Origin: Streptomyces sp. 2131.1
GTDB lineage: Bacteria > Actinomycetota > Actinomycetes > Streptomycetales > Streptomycetaceae
Assembly: GCF_900105515.1 (NCBI RefSeq)
Contig: NZ_FNSY01000001.1
Span: forward strand, 7,160,417 to 7,224,416
Direction: 5' to 3'
DNA: 64,000 bases
A model generated the notes under the pieces. It was not told where the DNA came from. It made no database searches and was given only the letters and a program-made list of their open reading frames with translations. Of this stretch, positions 1-8,640 are shown in pieces (the stretch's first letter is position 1; every line of letters starts with the position of its first letter). Made by a program: the position numbers and the translations under genes.

Positions 1-19
1 AGTGAGAGGGAGTGGCGAC

Positions 20-217
20 ATGGACGAAGCAGCCACGCCTGCCCGCAAAGCCTTCGAGGCAGGTGAGATCGTCAAGATCGTGGACGGGCCGTTCGCCGAG
101 TTCAACGGAGAGATCGAGGACGTCAGCTATGAGAAGAGCCGCCTCGGGATCTCCATCCTCATCTTCGGTAAGCCGACCTCCGTGGAGCTCGACTTCGGCC
201 AGGTGGAAAAGGTGTGA
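20..217 (+). CDS. Stand-alone NusG C-terminal (KOW)-like protein
   Basis: The 65-residue product matches the C-terminal KOW domain of NusG: a FEAGEIVKIVDGPFAEF segment, then an IFGK turn and a VELDFGQVEKV end. In NusG this small beta-barrel contacts Rho or ribosomal protein S10. The N-terminal NGN domain that binds RNA polymerase is absent. ATG at 20 is preferred over an upstream GTG because a GAGAGGGAG ribosome site precedes it. It could be a small regulator or a nusG remnant; the family match is firm and the role is inferred. Confidence 0.75.
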   Translation: MDEAATPARKAFEAGEIVKIVDGPFAEFNGEIEDVSYEKSRLGISILIFGKPTSVELDFGQVEKV

Positions 218-320
218 GAATGGCTGGCCCGCACTACGCAGGCGGGTGGCGTCCTCTGGACTGCGCCGCCCTCGGAGCGTCCTCCGACGAAAGGGCCGAG
301 GGGACTACCAGCCCGCCGTT

Positions 321-363
321 GCGGCGTGCCCGCCATGCGCTCCGACAGCGGCGGGCACGCCGC
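321..363. terminator. 14-bp hairpin
   Basis: A perfect 14-bp stem (321-334 with 350-363) and a 15-nt loop lie between the KOW gene and the converging fragment that ends at 429. There is no T tract, as is usual in Streptomyces. Confidence 0.6.
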
Positions 364-375
364 TCCGTGAAGCGC

Positions 376-414
376 ACGGGCCCCCGGCGCCCCCGGTGGG
401 GTGCGGGGGCCCGT
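376..414. terminator. Second GC-rich hairpin
   Basis: A perfect 11-bp stem (376-386 with 404-414) sits just before the end of the minus-strand fragment. With the preceding hairpin it probably forms a two-way terminator. Confidence 0.55.
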
Positions 415-428
415 GGCGGGTGGGGTGG

Positions 429-689
429 TTAGGGGATGATGACGTGGAAGGGTTCGTCGGTGGCGGTGCCGTTGACTCCTGTGAGTACGGAGAAGGTGCG
501 GTCGACGTCGGCTCCGTCGGGAACGCGGGTGTAGATCTCGCTGCCCCAGTCCGCGTCCTGCCTCAGACAGACGACGGGAACGGACCGGTCGAGGGCGATC
601 TCCTCGTTGACGGTGACCGAGTACCGGCCGGCACCGGTCCGCTTGATCTCCACCACGCCCTTGGACCTGACCGCTGTGCCGTCCTTACT
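429..689 (-). pseudogene. C-terminal fragment of an unrecognised protein
   Basis: About 87 codons on the minus strand read as ordinary protein (VVEIKRTGAGRYSVTVNEE ... EPFHVIIP, stop at 429). Upstream the reading runs into the IS terminal repeat at 684-706, so the 5' part is lost or displaced. No family was recognised and no matching N-terminal half was seen beyond the far end of the element. Confidence 0.45.
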
Positions 690-746
690 GATCGTTTCAG
701 AATGAGACTTGGTCTGACGTCTGACCGAGATCGCGTTCAGCAGGCG

Positions 747-1793
747 ATGGAACGGGTTGCCCCGGTTGGCGCGTTGGCTCGACAGGACTCTGGAAGGAGA
801 ACCTTGTCGAGTTTGAGCTTCCCGTCGACGCGGGCGGTCGGACGCGGGGCAGCCTGGTACCGCGGGGACTGCCATGTTCACTCCCTCCACTCGGACGGGG
901 AACTCTCCCCCGAAGAGTTGGCCGTCCGGGCGAGGGCGGCCAGGCTCGACTTCATCGCGACTACGGAGCACAACTCAGCCGCGGCCCCGGGGGTGTGGGG
1001 GCATCTGGCCGCCGATGACTTCTTGATCCTTCTCGGCGAGGAGGTGACCACGAAGACCGGGCACTGGCTCGCGCTTGGCCTCGATCCCGGCGAGGTCGTC
1101 GACTGGAACCACCAGGTCAGGGACGGACTGGTGGACAAATGCCTGGACCAGGTCCACCGAGCAGGGGGCCTGTGCGTGGCCGCACACCCGCATGCGCCCT
1201 ACCCCTCGGGCGACTTCATGTTCCCCTTCCCTGGCTTCGACGTAGTGGAGGTATGGAATGGAATGTGGACTTCGGACCGGCCCTGGAATGCCGACAACGA
1301 GGCGGCCCTGGCCGAATGGGGTCGGAGCCTTGCGACGGACCTTCGCACGGGCTCGTGGCGGCCTGCGATGGGCAACAGCGATACCCACTTGGAAGGGCAG
1401 ATCGGGATCCCTCACACCGTGGTCTTCGCTGAGGAACTGAGCACAGGGGCAGTGCTGGCCGGGATCTGCGCCGGCCGCAGCTGGATCGCCGAGTCGGCGG
1501 ATGTGGACGTGTCGTTCACCGCCCATGCGGCCGGCCGCGTTGCCGGGGTGGGCGAGCGGCTCGCGACTCAGGGTGGGCAGGTGGAAGTGCATGCGGCAGT
1601 ACGGGGTGTGCCGGCGGGGACCGTCAGCTTCCACACCGATCGAGGAAAGGTCCACCGAGCCCCCCTCCCCGATGACGGGCCGGGAGCGGTGCAGTGGGAC
1701 ACGACAGCGGAGCAGTCAGCGTTCGTCCGCATCGAGGTCCGACATCACAGCAGGCACGTCGCCGCACTCACCAATCCGATCATCCTCAACTGA
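747..1793 (+). CDS. PHP-domain metal-dependent phosphoesterase (CehA/McbA type)
   Basis: The 348-residue product carries PHP metal-binding signatures: WYRGDCHVHSLHSDG (His43, His45, Asp50), ATTEHN (Glu74, His75), AAHPHAP and a late GNSDTH. The family hydrolyses phosphate or carbamate esters with two or three metals; the substrate here is unknown. Homologues I know usually have another N-terminal domain of 100 residues or more, so this copy may be truncated near the IS end. Another in-frame ATG at 702 lies inside the terminal repeat. Neither start has a strong ribosome site, so expression is uncertain. Confidence 0.7.
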   Translation: MERVAPVGALARQDSGRRTLSSLSFPSTRAVGRGAAWYRGDCHVHSLHSDGELSPEELAVRARAARLDFIATTEHNSAAAPGVWGHLAADDFLILLGEEVTTKTGHWLALGLDPGEVVDWNHQVRDGLVDKCLDQVHRAGGLCVAAHPHAPYPSGDFMFPFPGFDVVEVWNGMWTSDRPWNADNEAALAEWGRSLATDLRTGSWRPAMGNSDTHLEGQIGIPHTVVFAEELSTGAVLAGICAGRSWIAESADVDVSFTAHAAGRVAGVGERLATQGGQVEVHAAVRGVPAGTVSFHTDRGKVHRAPLPDDGPGAVQWDTTAEQSAFVRIEVRHHSRHVAALTNPIILN

Positions 1794-1802
1794 CCGCTCA
1801 TA

Positions 1803-2610
1803 TCATCGTGCGGTCCGCAGGCGGCGGAGGCACATGAGGCTGCGTGCCAGTTCGAGCAAGCCCTGATGAAGGCCGGCGCGTCGTTCGTAGCGAATCCGGA
1901 GTCGTTTGAACTGGTGCAGCCAGGCGAAGGCCCGTTCCACCACCCAGCGGACTTTGCCGAGTCCTGATCCGTGGACGACGCCGCGTCGGGCGATCATCGG
2001 CTTGATGCCGCGCTTCCACAGGAGGCGGCGGTATTTGTCGAAGTCGTAGACCCGGTCGGCATACAGGTGCCGCGGCTTGCGGCGAGGCCGTCCTCGTAGT
2101 CCCCGGATCGGCGGGATCGCTCGAGTAGCGGCAGTAGCTGGGTGACGTCGTGGCGGTTGCCGCCGGTGAGCGTGACGGCGAGCGGGGTTCCATGCCGGTC
2201 GACTATCAGGTGGTGCTTGGAGCCGGGCCGGGCGCGGTCGACTGGCGAGGGGCCGACGTGAGCCCCCCTTTTAGGGCCCGAACATGCGAGCCGTCAACAG
2301 CGCAATGTTCAAGATCCAGCAGGTCGGCGCGGCGCAGTTCGGTCAGCAGGGCTGCGTGCAGGCGCGGCCAGACGCCAGCCTCGGTCCAGTCTCGAAGGCG
2401 GCGCCAGGCCGTCACCCCGGAGCAGCCGACCGTTTCGGCCGGGACATCACGCCAGGCGACGCCAGTCCGCAGTACGTACATCACCCCGGTGAGGGCCGCC
2501 CGGTCGGGAACACGCAGTCGCCCGGGGTGGCGGCGGCGTCGCTCAGGAGCGGGTGGCAGGAGCGGAGCCACCCGCTCCCACAAGTCATCCGGAACAAGAT
2601 CAGCACGCAA
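1803..2610 (-). pseudogene. IS5-family transposase, two frame changes
   Basis: The N-terminal part (2610 to about 2265) has the insertion-element HTH region and the VDGSHVRALKGG motif with the first catalytic Asp. Reading must slip -1 at an A4G6 run (complement of 2263-2272) to continue as AHVGPSPVDRARPGSKHH, which is plausible programmed frameshifting in this family. A second change near 2098 is needed to reach the YADRVYDFDKYR and C-terminal WVVERAFAWLHQFKRL parts. That second change looks like decay or a sequencing error. Confidence 0.75.
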
Positions 2611-2806
2611 CCGGACACCTTGACGACCAAGATCGCTAGATGCAAGACCCGCGGTTCAACTCATTCTGAAACGATCAATAAGTCGCGGGCGGCCGCGCCG
2701 CTGCCAGTGTGATCCACCTCCTCGCCGCCGAGTACAGCCCCGCCCCGGGCTCGCACCGGCGGCCGATCCGCGCAGTTGACTGGGGAGGCGAGGAGCGCGG
2801 TGATTT

Positions 2807-2821
2807 ACGAAAGTGTTTCGT
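2807..2821. promoter_or_regulatory. Probable LacI-family operator, site 1
   Basis: ACGAAA-GTG-TTTCGT is a perfect 6-bp inverted repeat with a 3-nt spacer, 160 bp before the binding-protein start. It shares the CGAAA-N3-TTTCG core with three other sites in this locus. Confidence 0.65.
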
Positions 2822-2908
2822 CACTGGTGGATTCCATCTCCTTGTCGCGGGTGTGAATGGCGTGTCAGTGTCCCGGTTCATCAGGCAGGTAGTCCTAGCC
2901 GTACCGGT

Positions 2909-2923
2909 CCGAAATCCTTTCGG
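2909..2923. promoter_or_regulatory. Probable LacI-family operator, site 2
   Basis: CCGAAA-TCC-TTTCGG is a perfect inverted repeat with the same core and spacing as site 1, 58 bp before the binding-protein start and within the likely promoter or leader. Confidence 0.7.
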
Positions 2924-2980
2924 GGAATCCGCCCGCCTGATCTGTGGACAGAGCACGGCCGAGAGAAGCGGGACAAGAAC

Positions 2981-4315
2981 ATGCACGGGAACCTGGGACC
3001 GGGTGGAGCAAAAAGCCGTACGCGCGAGGCGAAGGGGCGGCGCTTCCTCATGCCGGCGGTTGCTGTGGCGGCGGCGCTCAGCCTCGCGGCGTGCGGCTCT
3101 TCGGGCCCGTCCGCGGCCACGTCGGACAAGGGCCTGACCATGTGGGCGCTGACGGATCAGACGATCCTCAAGGAGTCCGTGGACGCCTACAACAAGGACC
3201 ACCCCGACGAGAAGATCACCCTGAGGCTGTTCGCCAACGACGACTACAAGCAGAAGCTGCGGGTGGCCTTCGGCGCGAACCAGGCCCCGGACCTGTTCTT
3301 CAACTGGGGCGGTGGGGCCCTGAACGACTACGTCGAGGCAGGAAAGGTCGAGCCGCTCACGGATAGGCAGGTCAACCTGCTGCGCTTCATGCCCAGCGTG
3401 CTGAAGAGCGCGGCATTCAGCGGGAAGACATACGGCGTCCCGGCCAACGGGCTGGCCCCGGTGGTCCTCTACTACAACAAGAAGGTACTGAAGGACGCGG
3501 GTGTCGAGCCGCCCAAGACCTACGACGATCTGTCGTCTGCTGTGAAGAAGCTCAAGGGCAAGGGAGTCACTCCGCTCTCCCTCGCGGCCAACTCGAAGTG
3601 GCCGACCATGATGTACCTGGAATACCTGCTCGACCGCGAGGGCGGCGCCGAGGTGTTCCAGAAGATCGCCGCCAACGGCTCCGAGGACTGGAAGAGCCCG
3701 GCGGTCACCAAGGCCAACGCCCGGCTCCAGGAACTCGTGAAGGCCGGAGCCTTCGGCAAGAACGCCTCCTCCGTCGGCTACGACCAGGGCGCCTCCACAG
3801 CCCTGCTCTACACCGACAAGGCCGGCATGGAACTGATGGGCACGTGGGAGTACGCCAACCTGGTCAAGGCCGCGCCGGACTTCGTCAAGAAGGACCTCGG
3901 TTACGTCGCCTTCCCCGCCGTCTCCTCGGGAGCGGGTGATCCCAAGAATGTCGTCGGCAATCCTTCGAACTTCCTGTCGCTGAACTCGGACAGCAAGAAC
4001 AAGACCGAGGCTCTGGACTACCTGAAGAACTACGCCATGAACGAGCAGCAGATCGACAGCTACCTTGCCGCGGGCAGCGTGCCGCCCGTCAACAAGTTGG
4101 AGGACAAGCTGGCACAGACGAAGTCGGCCGCCGACAAGCAGTGGCTGACCTTCGTCTACGGGCTGGTCGAGAAGGCACCGAACTTCCAGCTCTCCTGGGA
4201 CCAGGACCTTCCGTCGAGCCAGGCGGATCCGCTGCTGACCAACGTGGACAAGTCGTTCCTGGGCGAGATCAAGCCCGAGCAGTTCGGTAAGAACATGAGC
4301 GAGGCGTCGAAGTAA
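2981..4315 (+). CDS. Sugar ABC transporter solute-binding lipoprotein
   Basis: This 444-residue family 1 (MalE-like) binding protein has a basic N-terminus, a hydrophobic segment and a lipobox ending in LAAC-GSS at about residue 38, so it should be lipid-anchored outside the membrane. Family landmarks include APDLFFNWGGG and VVLYYNKKVLKDAGV. ATG 2981 follows a GAGAAG-type ribosome site; the open frame extends upstream but only through the promoter and operators. The stop overlaps the next start (TAATG), so translation is coupled to the permease. The neighbouring GH3 enzyme suggests an oligosaccharide ligand of unknown identity. Confidence 0.92.
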   Translation: MHGNLGPGGAKSRTREAKGRRFLMPAVAVAAALSLAACGSSGPSAATSDKGLTMWALTDQTILKESVDAYNKDHPDEKITLRLFANDDYKQKLRVAFGANQAPDLFFNWGGGALNDYVEAGKVEPLTDRQVNLLRFMPSVLKSAAFSGKTYGVPANGLAPVVLYYNKKVLKDAGVEPPKTYDDLSSAVKKLKGKGVTPLSLAANSKWPTMMYLEYLLDREGGAEVFQKIAANGSEDWKSPAVTKANARLQELVKAGAFGKNASSVGYDQGASTALLYTDKAGMELMGTWEYANLVKAAPDFVKKDLGYVAFPAVSSGAGDPKNVVGNPSNFLSLNSDSKNKTEALDYLKNYAMNEQQIDSYLAAGSVPPVNKLEDKLAQTKSAADKQWLTFVYGLVEKAPNFQLSWDQDLPSSQADPLLTNVDKSFLGEIKPEQFGKNMSEASK

Positions 4316-5262
4316 TGACCGCCGTTGCTCGTACGCCGTGTCCGGCCGCGCCGCACAGGGCGCGGCCGGACACGACCCGCGCGGGTCGACGCGGCCTGAG
4401 CGGTCTGCTCATGGCCGCTCCCGCGCTCCTCCTGTTCGGCCTCTTCGCCCTGATCCCACTCGGGGGCGTGGTGGTGCTCAGCCTCACCAGCTGGGACGGC
4501 CTCGGATCCATCAGCTGGGCCGGCCTGTCCAACTGGAGCGGCGTCCTGACCGACGGCACTACCTGGCAGGCGCTGTGGCTCACGGCCAAGGTCATGGTGG
4601 TCAGCTGGCTGGTCCAGACACCGCTGGCCCTTGCACTCGGGCTCTTCCAGGCACCCCGGGGCCGGACGCGCGCCTTCTTCGCGGTGCTCTGGTTCCTGCC
4701 GCTCCTGCTGTCCGCGGTGGCGATCGGCCTGACCTGGCAGGCGCTGCTCGATCCCTCCTTCGGCATCGGCTCCACCCCCGGCCTGCACTGGCTGGCCCGT
4801 CCGCTGCTCGGTTCGCCCGACCTGGCTCTGTACACGGTGATCTTCGTGATCGCCTGGCAGTTCGTCCCCTTCCATGCGCTGCTGTACCAGGCCGGTATCC
4901 GGCAGATCCCGGTATCCCTGTACGAGGCTGCTGCCATCGACGGCGCCGGCGTGATGACCCGCCTCCTGCGGATCACACTGCCGCAGCTGAAGTACACGCT
5001 CGTCACGTCAAGCACGCTCATGCTGGTGGGCTCACTGACCTACTTCGACCTCATCTTTGTTCTCTCGGGTGGCACGGGCGGACCAGGCACCGCGACCCGC
5101 GTACTGCCCCTGGCCATGTACATCACCGGGTTCCAGGCGCACGACATGGGCCGGGCCAGCGCACTGGCCACGCTCCTGGTGCTCTTCGGCCTGGGCCTGT
5201 CCATGATCACCACCCGCCTGTCCGGCTTCACCCGGATGGACAGCCAGCAGGAGGGCATGTGA
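4315..5262 (+). CDS. Sugar ABC transporter permease, MalF type
   Basis: This 315-residue membrane protein has about six hydrophobic segments and a C-terminal EAAAIDGAGVMTRLLRITLPQ motif, the EAA loop that docks the ATPase. It overlaps the binding-protein stop by one base and the next GTG start by four, so the three genes form one coupled unit. No ATP-binding subunit is encoded nearby; in Streptomyces such systems commonly use the shared ATPase MsiK. Confidence 0.93.
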   Translation: MTAVARTPCPAAPHRARPDTTRAGRRGLSGLLMAAPALLLFGLFALIPLGGVVVLSLTSWDGLGSISWAGLSNWSGVLTDGTTWQALWLTAKVMVVSWLVQTPLALALGLFQAPRGRTRAFFAVLWFLPLLLSAVAIGLTWQALLDPSFGIGSTPGLHWLARPLLGSPDLALYTVIFVIAWQFVPFHALLYQAGIRQIPVSLYEAAAIDGAGVMTRLLRITLPQLKYTLVTSSTLMLVGSLTYFDLIFVLSGGTGGPGTATRVLPLAMYITGFQAHDMGRASALATLLVLFGLGLSMITTRLSGFTRMDSQQEGM

Positions 5263-6158
5263 GCACCACCTCGACTGCACGCGGACGCCACCAGGCCACC
5301 CGGCCGCCGGTGCAGGCCGCCGCCCGTTCGCGACGGGGCGGCAAGCCGCTGCGCCGCACGCTCTCCGGCGTCGCCGCTCTGGGATGGACGGCACTGGCCG
5401 TCGTCCCCGTGTACTGGCTGGTCGTGACCAGCTTGCGGACCCGCACGGACTTCACCACCGACAGCCCGCTGGCCCTGCCCAGCAGCCCGACCCTGGAGAA
5501 CTACAAGACCGTCCTGAACGGTGAGTTCACCACCTACCTGATCAACAGCGTCCTCGTCACCGTCGTCACCGTGGCGGTCACCCTGGTCGTCGCCCTCATG
5601 GCGGCCTTCACGGTCGTGCGGTATTCCAATCCGTGGTCGCGCCTGTCCTTCCGGCTCTACCTGCTCGGACTGGCCATCCCCCTGCAGGCAGTGATCATCC
5701 CCGTATACCTGCTGATCATCCGCCTGCAGATGTACGACAGTCTCCCGGCGATCGTTCTGCCTTCCGCGGCGTTCGCACTGCCCGTGACCGTGATGATCCT
5801 GGTCAGCTTCCTGCGGGACATCCCCCGCTCGCTGTTCGAGGCAATGGTGGTCGACGGGGCCGGGGACTGGCGGATGTTGTTCTCCCTCGTAGCACCGATG
5901 GCCCGTCCGGCTCTGGTGACGGTAGCCGTCTACGACGGTCTTCAGGTCTGGAACGGGTTCCTGTTCCCCCTGATCCTCACCCAGAGCGGCGACAAGGCTG
6001 TGCTGCCGCTCGCGCTGACCCTCTACCGGGGCCAGTTCGGCATCGACGTCCCCGCGACGATGGCCGCGGTGGTCCTTTCCACCCTGCCCATGCTCGTCGT
6101 GTTCGTCCTGGCCAGAAGGCAACTGGTTGCCGGACTGACCGCCGGATTCTCCAAGTAG
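5259..6158 (+). CDS. Sugar ABC transporter permease, MalG type
   Basis: This 299-residue partner permease begins with GTG inside the 3' end of the first permease gene. It has an Arg/Ser/Thr-rich cytoplasmic N-terminus, six hydrophobic segments and an EAA loop FEAMVVDGAGDWRMLFSLVAP. Together the permeases should form the heterodimeric channel for the sugar bound by the preceding lipoprotein. Confidence 0.93.
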   Translation: MSTTSTARGRHQATRPPVQAAARSRRGGKPLRRTLSGVAALGWTALAVVPVYWLVVTSLRTRTDFTTDSPLALPSSPTLENYKTVLNGEFTTYLINSVLVTVVTVAVTLVVALMAAFTVVRYSNPWSRLSFRLYLLGLAIPLQAVIIPVYLLIIRLQMYDSLPAIVLPSAAFALPVTVMILVSFLRDIPRSLFEAMVVDGAGDWRMLFSLVAPMARPALVTVAVYDGLQVWNGFLFPLILTQSGDKAVLPLALTLYRGQFGIDVPATMAAVVLSTLPMLVVFVLARRQLVAGLTAGFSK

Positions 6159-6170
6159 TCGCCCGAGGCA

Positions 6171-6191
6171 GGCCAGGCACCACGCCTGGCC
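6171..6191. terminator. Small intra-operon hairpin
   Basis: An 8-bp stem (6171-6178 with 6184-6191) and 5-nt loop lie between the second permease and the GH3 gene. It is more likely an attenuator or mRNA-processing element than a full terminator, because the GH3 gene follows within 70 bp on the same strand. Confidence 0.4.
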
Positions 6192-6227
6192 CACTTCGGC
6201 ATGCCCGAAAACCACTAGGAGCAGTAC

Positions 6228-8600
6228 ATGTCCACCACCACGCCGGACTTCAAGCTGCCGGAGTGCGAAACTCTCCCGCCGCCGGCAGGCGGCGACCGGC
6301 CATGGGCCGATCCGGACCTGCCGACGGACGAACGGGTCGAGGCACTCCTCGCTCGCCTCACCCTGGAGGAGAAGGTTGCCCAGCTGAGCAGCAGCTGGGA
6401 GGACGTCGAGCCCTCCGGCCCCGAGGTGGCCCCCGGAACCAGCCTCTTCGAACGGGTAGGCGATCTCACCGAGACCGCCAGGAACGGTCTGGGACAGCTG
6501 ACCCGGCCCTACGGGACCGTGCCGCGACATGCCCTCGACCACGCCCGGCTCCTCGCCGAGCGGCAGAGGCAGATCATGGCCCAGAGCAGGTTCGCCATCC
6601 CCGCAATGACCCACGACGAGTGCCTGACCGGCTTCACCGCCTACGGCGCCACGATTTACCCCACCTCGCTGGCCATGGCCGCCACTTTCGATCCGCCACT
6701 CATCCGCCGCGTCGGCGCCGCCATCGGGGCGGACATGGCGGCCGCAGGTGTCCACCAGGGGCTCGCCCCCGTCGTCGACGTGATCCGTGACTACCGGTGG
6801 GGCCGCTGCGAGGAGACCTACGGCGAAGACCCGCACCTGACCGGGGAAATGGGCGAGGCATACGTTCTGGGCCTGCAGAGCGACGGTGTGTATGCCACTT
6901 TGAAGCACTTCGCCGGCTACTCCGATTCCATGGGCGGCCGCAACCACGCACCCGCGAACATCGGGCGCCGCCAACTGACCGACGTCATCCTCCCTCCCTT
7001 CGAGCGGCTGGTCTGCGCCGGCGTTCGCTCGGTCATGAACTCGTACGCCGAAATCGACGGAGAGGCCCCCGCCGCCAGCCGCTGGCTGCTGACCGAGGTC
7101 CTGCGCGAGCAGTGGGGTTTCGAGGGCACCGTCGTATCCGACTACTGGTCGCTGCCCTTCCTGGTCAACGCCCATCGAGTGGCGGCCGACCTCCCCGCAG
7201 CCGGGGCGCTGGCCCTGGCTGCGGGCATGGACGTCGAACTGCCCGACCAGCGCGGCTTCGGTGACGCCCTGATCGCCGCCGTGAACAACGGGCTGGCCCA
7301 GGAGGCCGACGTCGACCGAGCGGTGCGCCGGGTACTGCGGCAGAAGACCGAACTCGGTCTCCTCGACCCGGACTGGGACCCCGAGCCTCCCGCGCTGCGC
7401 GCGGGGGAACTCGAACTCGACAAGCCCGAGAACCGCTCCCTCGCCCGTTCCGTTGCCCGCTCCAGTGCGGTCCTGCTGTCGAACGACGGCACCCTTCCCC
7501 TGCCGTCCACGGGACGGATCGCTCTGATCGGTCCGTGCGTCGACGACGTACGGACCATGTTCGGCTGCTACAGCTTCCCCAACCACGTCCTGTCCAACCG
7601 CGACGACCTTGGCAACGGTGTCACCGCCGTATCACTGCGCAGCGCGCTGGCCGCACAGTTCCCGGACGTCATGTGGGAGGTCGCCCAGGGGTGCCCGATC
7701 CGGGATCTCGACCGGTCGGGCATCGAATCCGCGGCAGCGATCGCCGTTGCCGCCGACCTCACCGTCCTGGTCGTCGGCGACAAACCTGGCATGTTCGGCA
7801 TCGGGACGTCCGGCGAGGGCTGTGACGTCGAGGACCTGCGGCTACCGGGCGCCCAGGAGGATCTGGTCGAAGCCGTGCTTGCCACGGGAAAACCCGTCGT
7901 CCTTGTGATCAACAGCGGCCGCCCGTACGCTGTGGGCCGCTTCGCGGCCACCGCCGCCGCCATGGTGCAGGTCTTCCTGCCGGGGGAGGAGGGCGGCCAC
8001 GCCCTGGCCGAACTCCTCTCAGGCGTGGCAAATTTCAGCGGCAAGCTGCCGGTGCAGATACCGAACTCGCCGGCTGGACAGCCCTACACCTACCTGCATC
8101 CGCCCCTGGGCGACCGCCAGAGCGCGCTGTCCAACCTCGACCCCACCCCGGCCTTCCCCTTCGGGCACGGCCTGTCATACACCACCTTCACGGTCGCAGA
8201 CCTGGAGGCCGATTGCAGCGACGTCCCCAGCGACGGAGGGTTCGTGGCGTCGGTGCGTGTGAGGAACACTGGCGCGCGCGTCGGCGCCGAGACGGTCCAG
8301 CTGTACTTCACCGACCCGCTCGCCCAGGTCACCCGGCCGGTGCGGGCACTGCTCGCCTTCGTCAAGGTCCACCTGGAACCCGGAGAGGAGGCCACGGTCC
8401 GCTTCGACGTCCACACCGACCGGCTCGCCTTCACCGGACGGGCCGGCCACCGGATCGTCGAGCCCGGCGAGATCCAGCTGTACGCCGGGTCCTCCAGTTC
8501 CGACACACCGGCTGAGGCCGTGGTGCGCGTGGTGGGCCGGGAGCGTGCCGTGCCTGTCGTCCGCAGGCACGGCGTGCCCGTAACGGTCGAACGGGGCTGA
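6228..8600 (+). CDS. Glycoside hydrolase family 3 (beta-glucosidase/xylosidase type)
   Basis: The 790-residue enzyme has the standard GH3 order: N-terminal barrel (about 40-350), alpha/beta sandwich (about 410-620) and C-terminal fibronectin-III-like domain (about 690-765). The likely nucleophile is Asp305 in GTVVSDYW; KHFAGYSDSMGGRNHAP is the substrate-binding loop. There is no signal peptide, so it should act in the cytoplasm on oligosaccharides imported by the preceding transporter. AGGAGC precedes ATG 6228. Specificity (glucoside, xyloside or arabinoside) cannot be told from sequence alone. Confidence 0.92.
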   Translation: MSTTTPDFKLPECETLPPPAGGDRPWADPDLPTDERVEALLARLTLEEKVAQLSSSWEDVEPSGPEVAPGTSLFERVGDLTETARNGLGQLTRPYGTVPRHALDHARLLAERQRQIMAQSRFAIPAMTHDECLTGFTAYGATIYPTSLAMAATFDPPLIRRVGAAIGADMAAAGVHQGLAPVVDVIRDYRWGRCEETYGEDPHLTGEMGEAYVLGLQSDGVYATLKHFAGYSDSMGGRNHAPANIGRRQLTDVILPPFERLVCAGVRSVMNSYAEIDGEAPAASRWLLTEVLREQWGFEGTVVSDYWSLPFLVNAHRVAADLPAAGALALAAGMDVELPDQRGFGDALIAAVNNGLAQEADVDRAVRRVLRQKTELGLLDPDWDPEPPALRAGELELDKPENRSLARSVARSSAVLLSNDGTLPLPSTGRIALIGPCVDDVRTMFGCYSFPNHVLSNRDDLGNGVTAVSLRSALAAQFPDVMWEVAQGCPIRDLDRSGIESAAAIAVAADLTVLVVGDKPGMFGIGTSGEGCDVEDLRLPGAQEDLVEAVLATGKPVVLVINSGRPYAVGRFAATAAAMVQVFLPGEEGGHALAELLSGVANFSGKLPVQIPNSPAGQPYTYLHPPLGDRQSALSNLDPTPAFPFGHGLSYTTFTVADLEADCSDVPSDGGFVASVRVRNTGARVGAETVQLYFTDPLAQVTRPVRALLAFVKVHLEPGEEATVRFDVHTDRLAFTGRAGHRIVEPGEIQLYAGSSSSDTPAEAVVRVVGRERAVPVVRRHGVPVTVERG

Positions 8601-8610
8601 AGACCTGCGC

Positions 8611-8640
8611 AGGGCGGCCGGCCTTCGGGCCGGCCGCCCT
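8611..8640. terminator. Two-way terminator between GH3 and lacI-type genes
   Basis: A perfect 13-bp stem (8611-8623 with 8628-8640) closed by a stable TTCG tetraloop lies exactly between two converging genes. Confidence 0.85.

Larger units (their letters stand above)
684..2682. mobile_element. IS5-type element enclosing a PHP-domain gene
   Basis: Terminal inverted repeats of 23 bp with one mismatch lie at 684-706 and 2660-2682 (core GATCGTTTCAGAATGAG). The enclosed 2.0 kb holds a minus-strand IS5-type transposase next to the right end and a plus-strand PHP gene next to the left end. IS5 elements are normally about 0.85-1 kb and end just after the transposase, and no repeat copy is seen at 1780-1800. 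No convincing target-site duplication is visible, so a composite scar with a displaced left end is also possible. Confidence 0.55.

Noticed and set aside
12..845. Long plus-strand open frame before the PHP domain (593 codons from 12)
   Set aside because: The upstream part is Arg/Ser-rich out-of-frame translation of other features (KOW gene, terminators, IS end); only the stretch from about 747 is protein-like.
5040..7586. 848-codon minus-strand open frame opposite the permease and GH3 genes
   Set aside because: It is the antisense shadow of well-supported genes with the typical Gly/Gln/His-rich composition of high-GC shadows.
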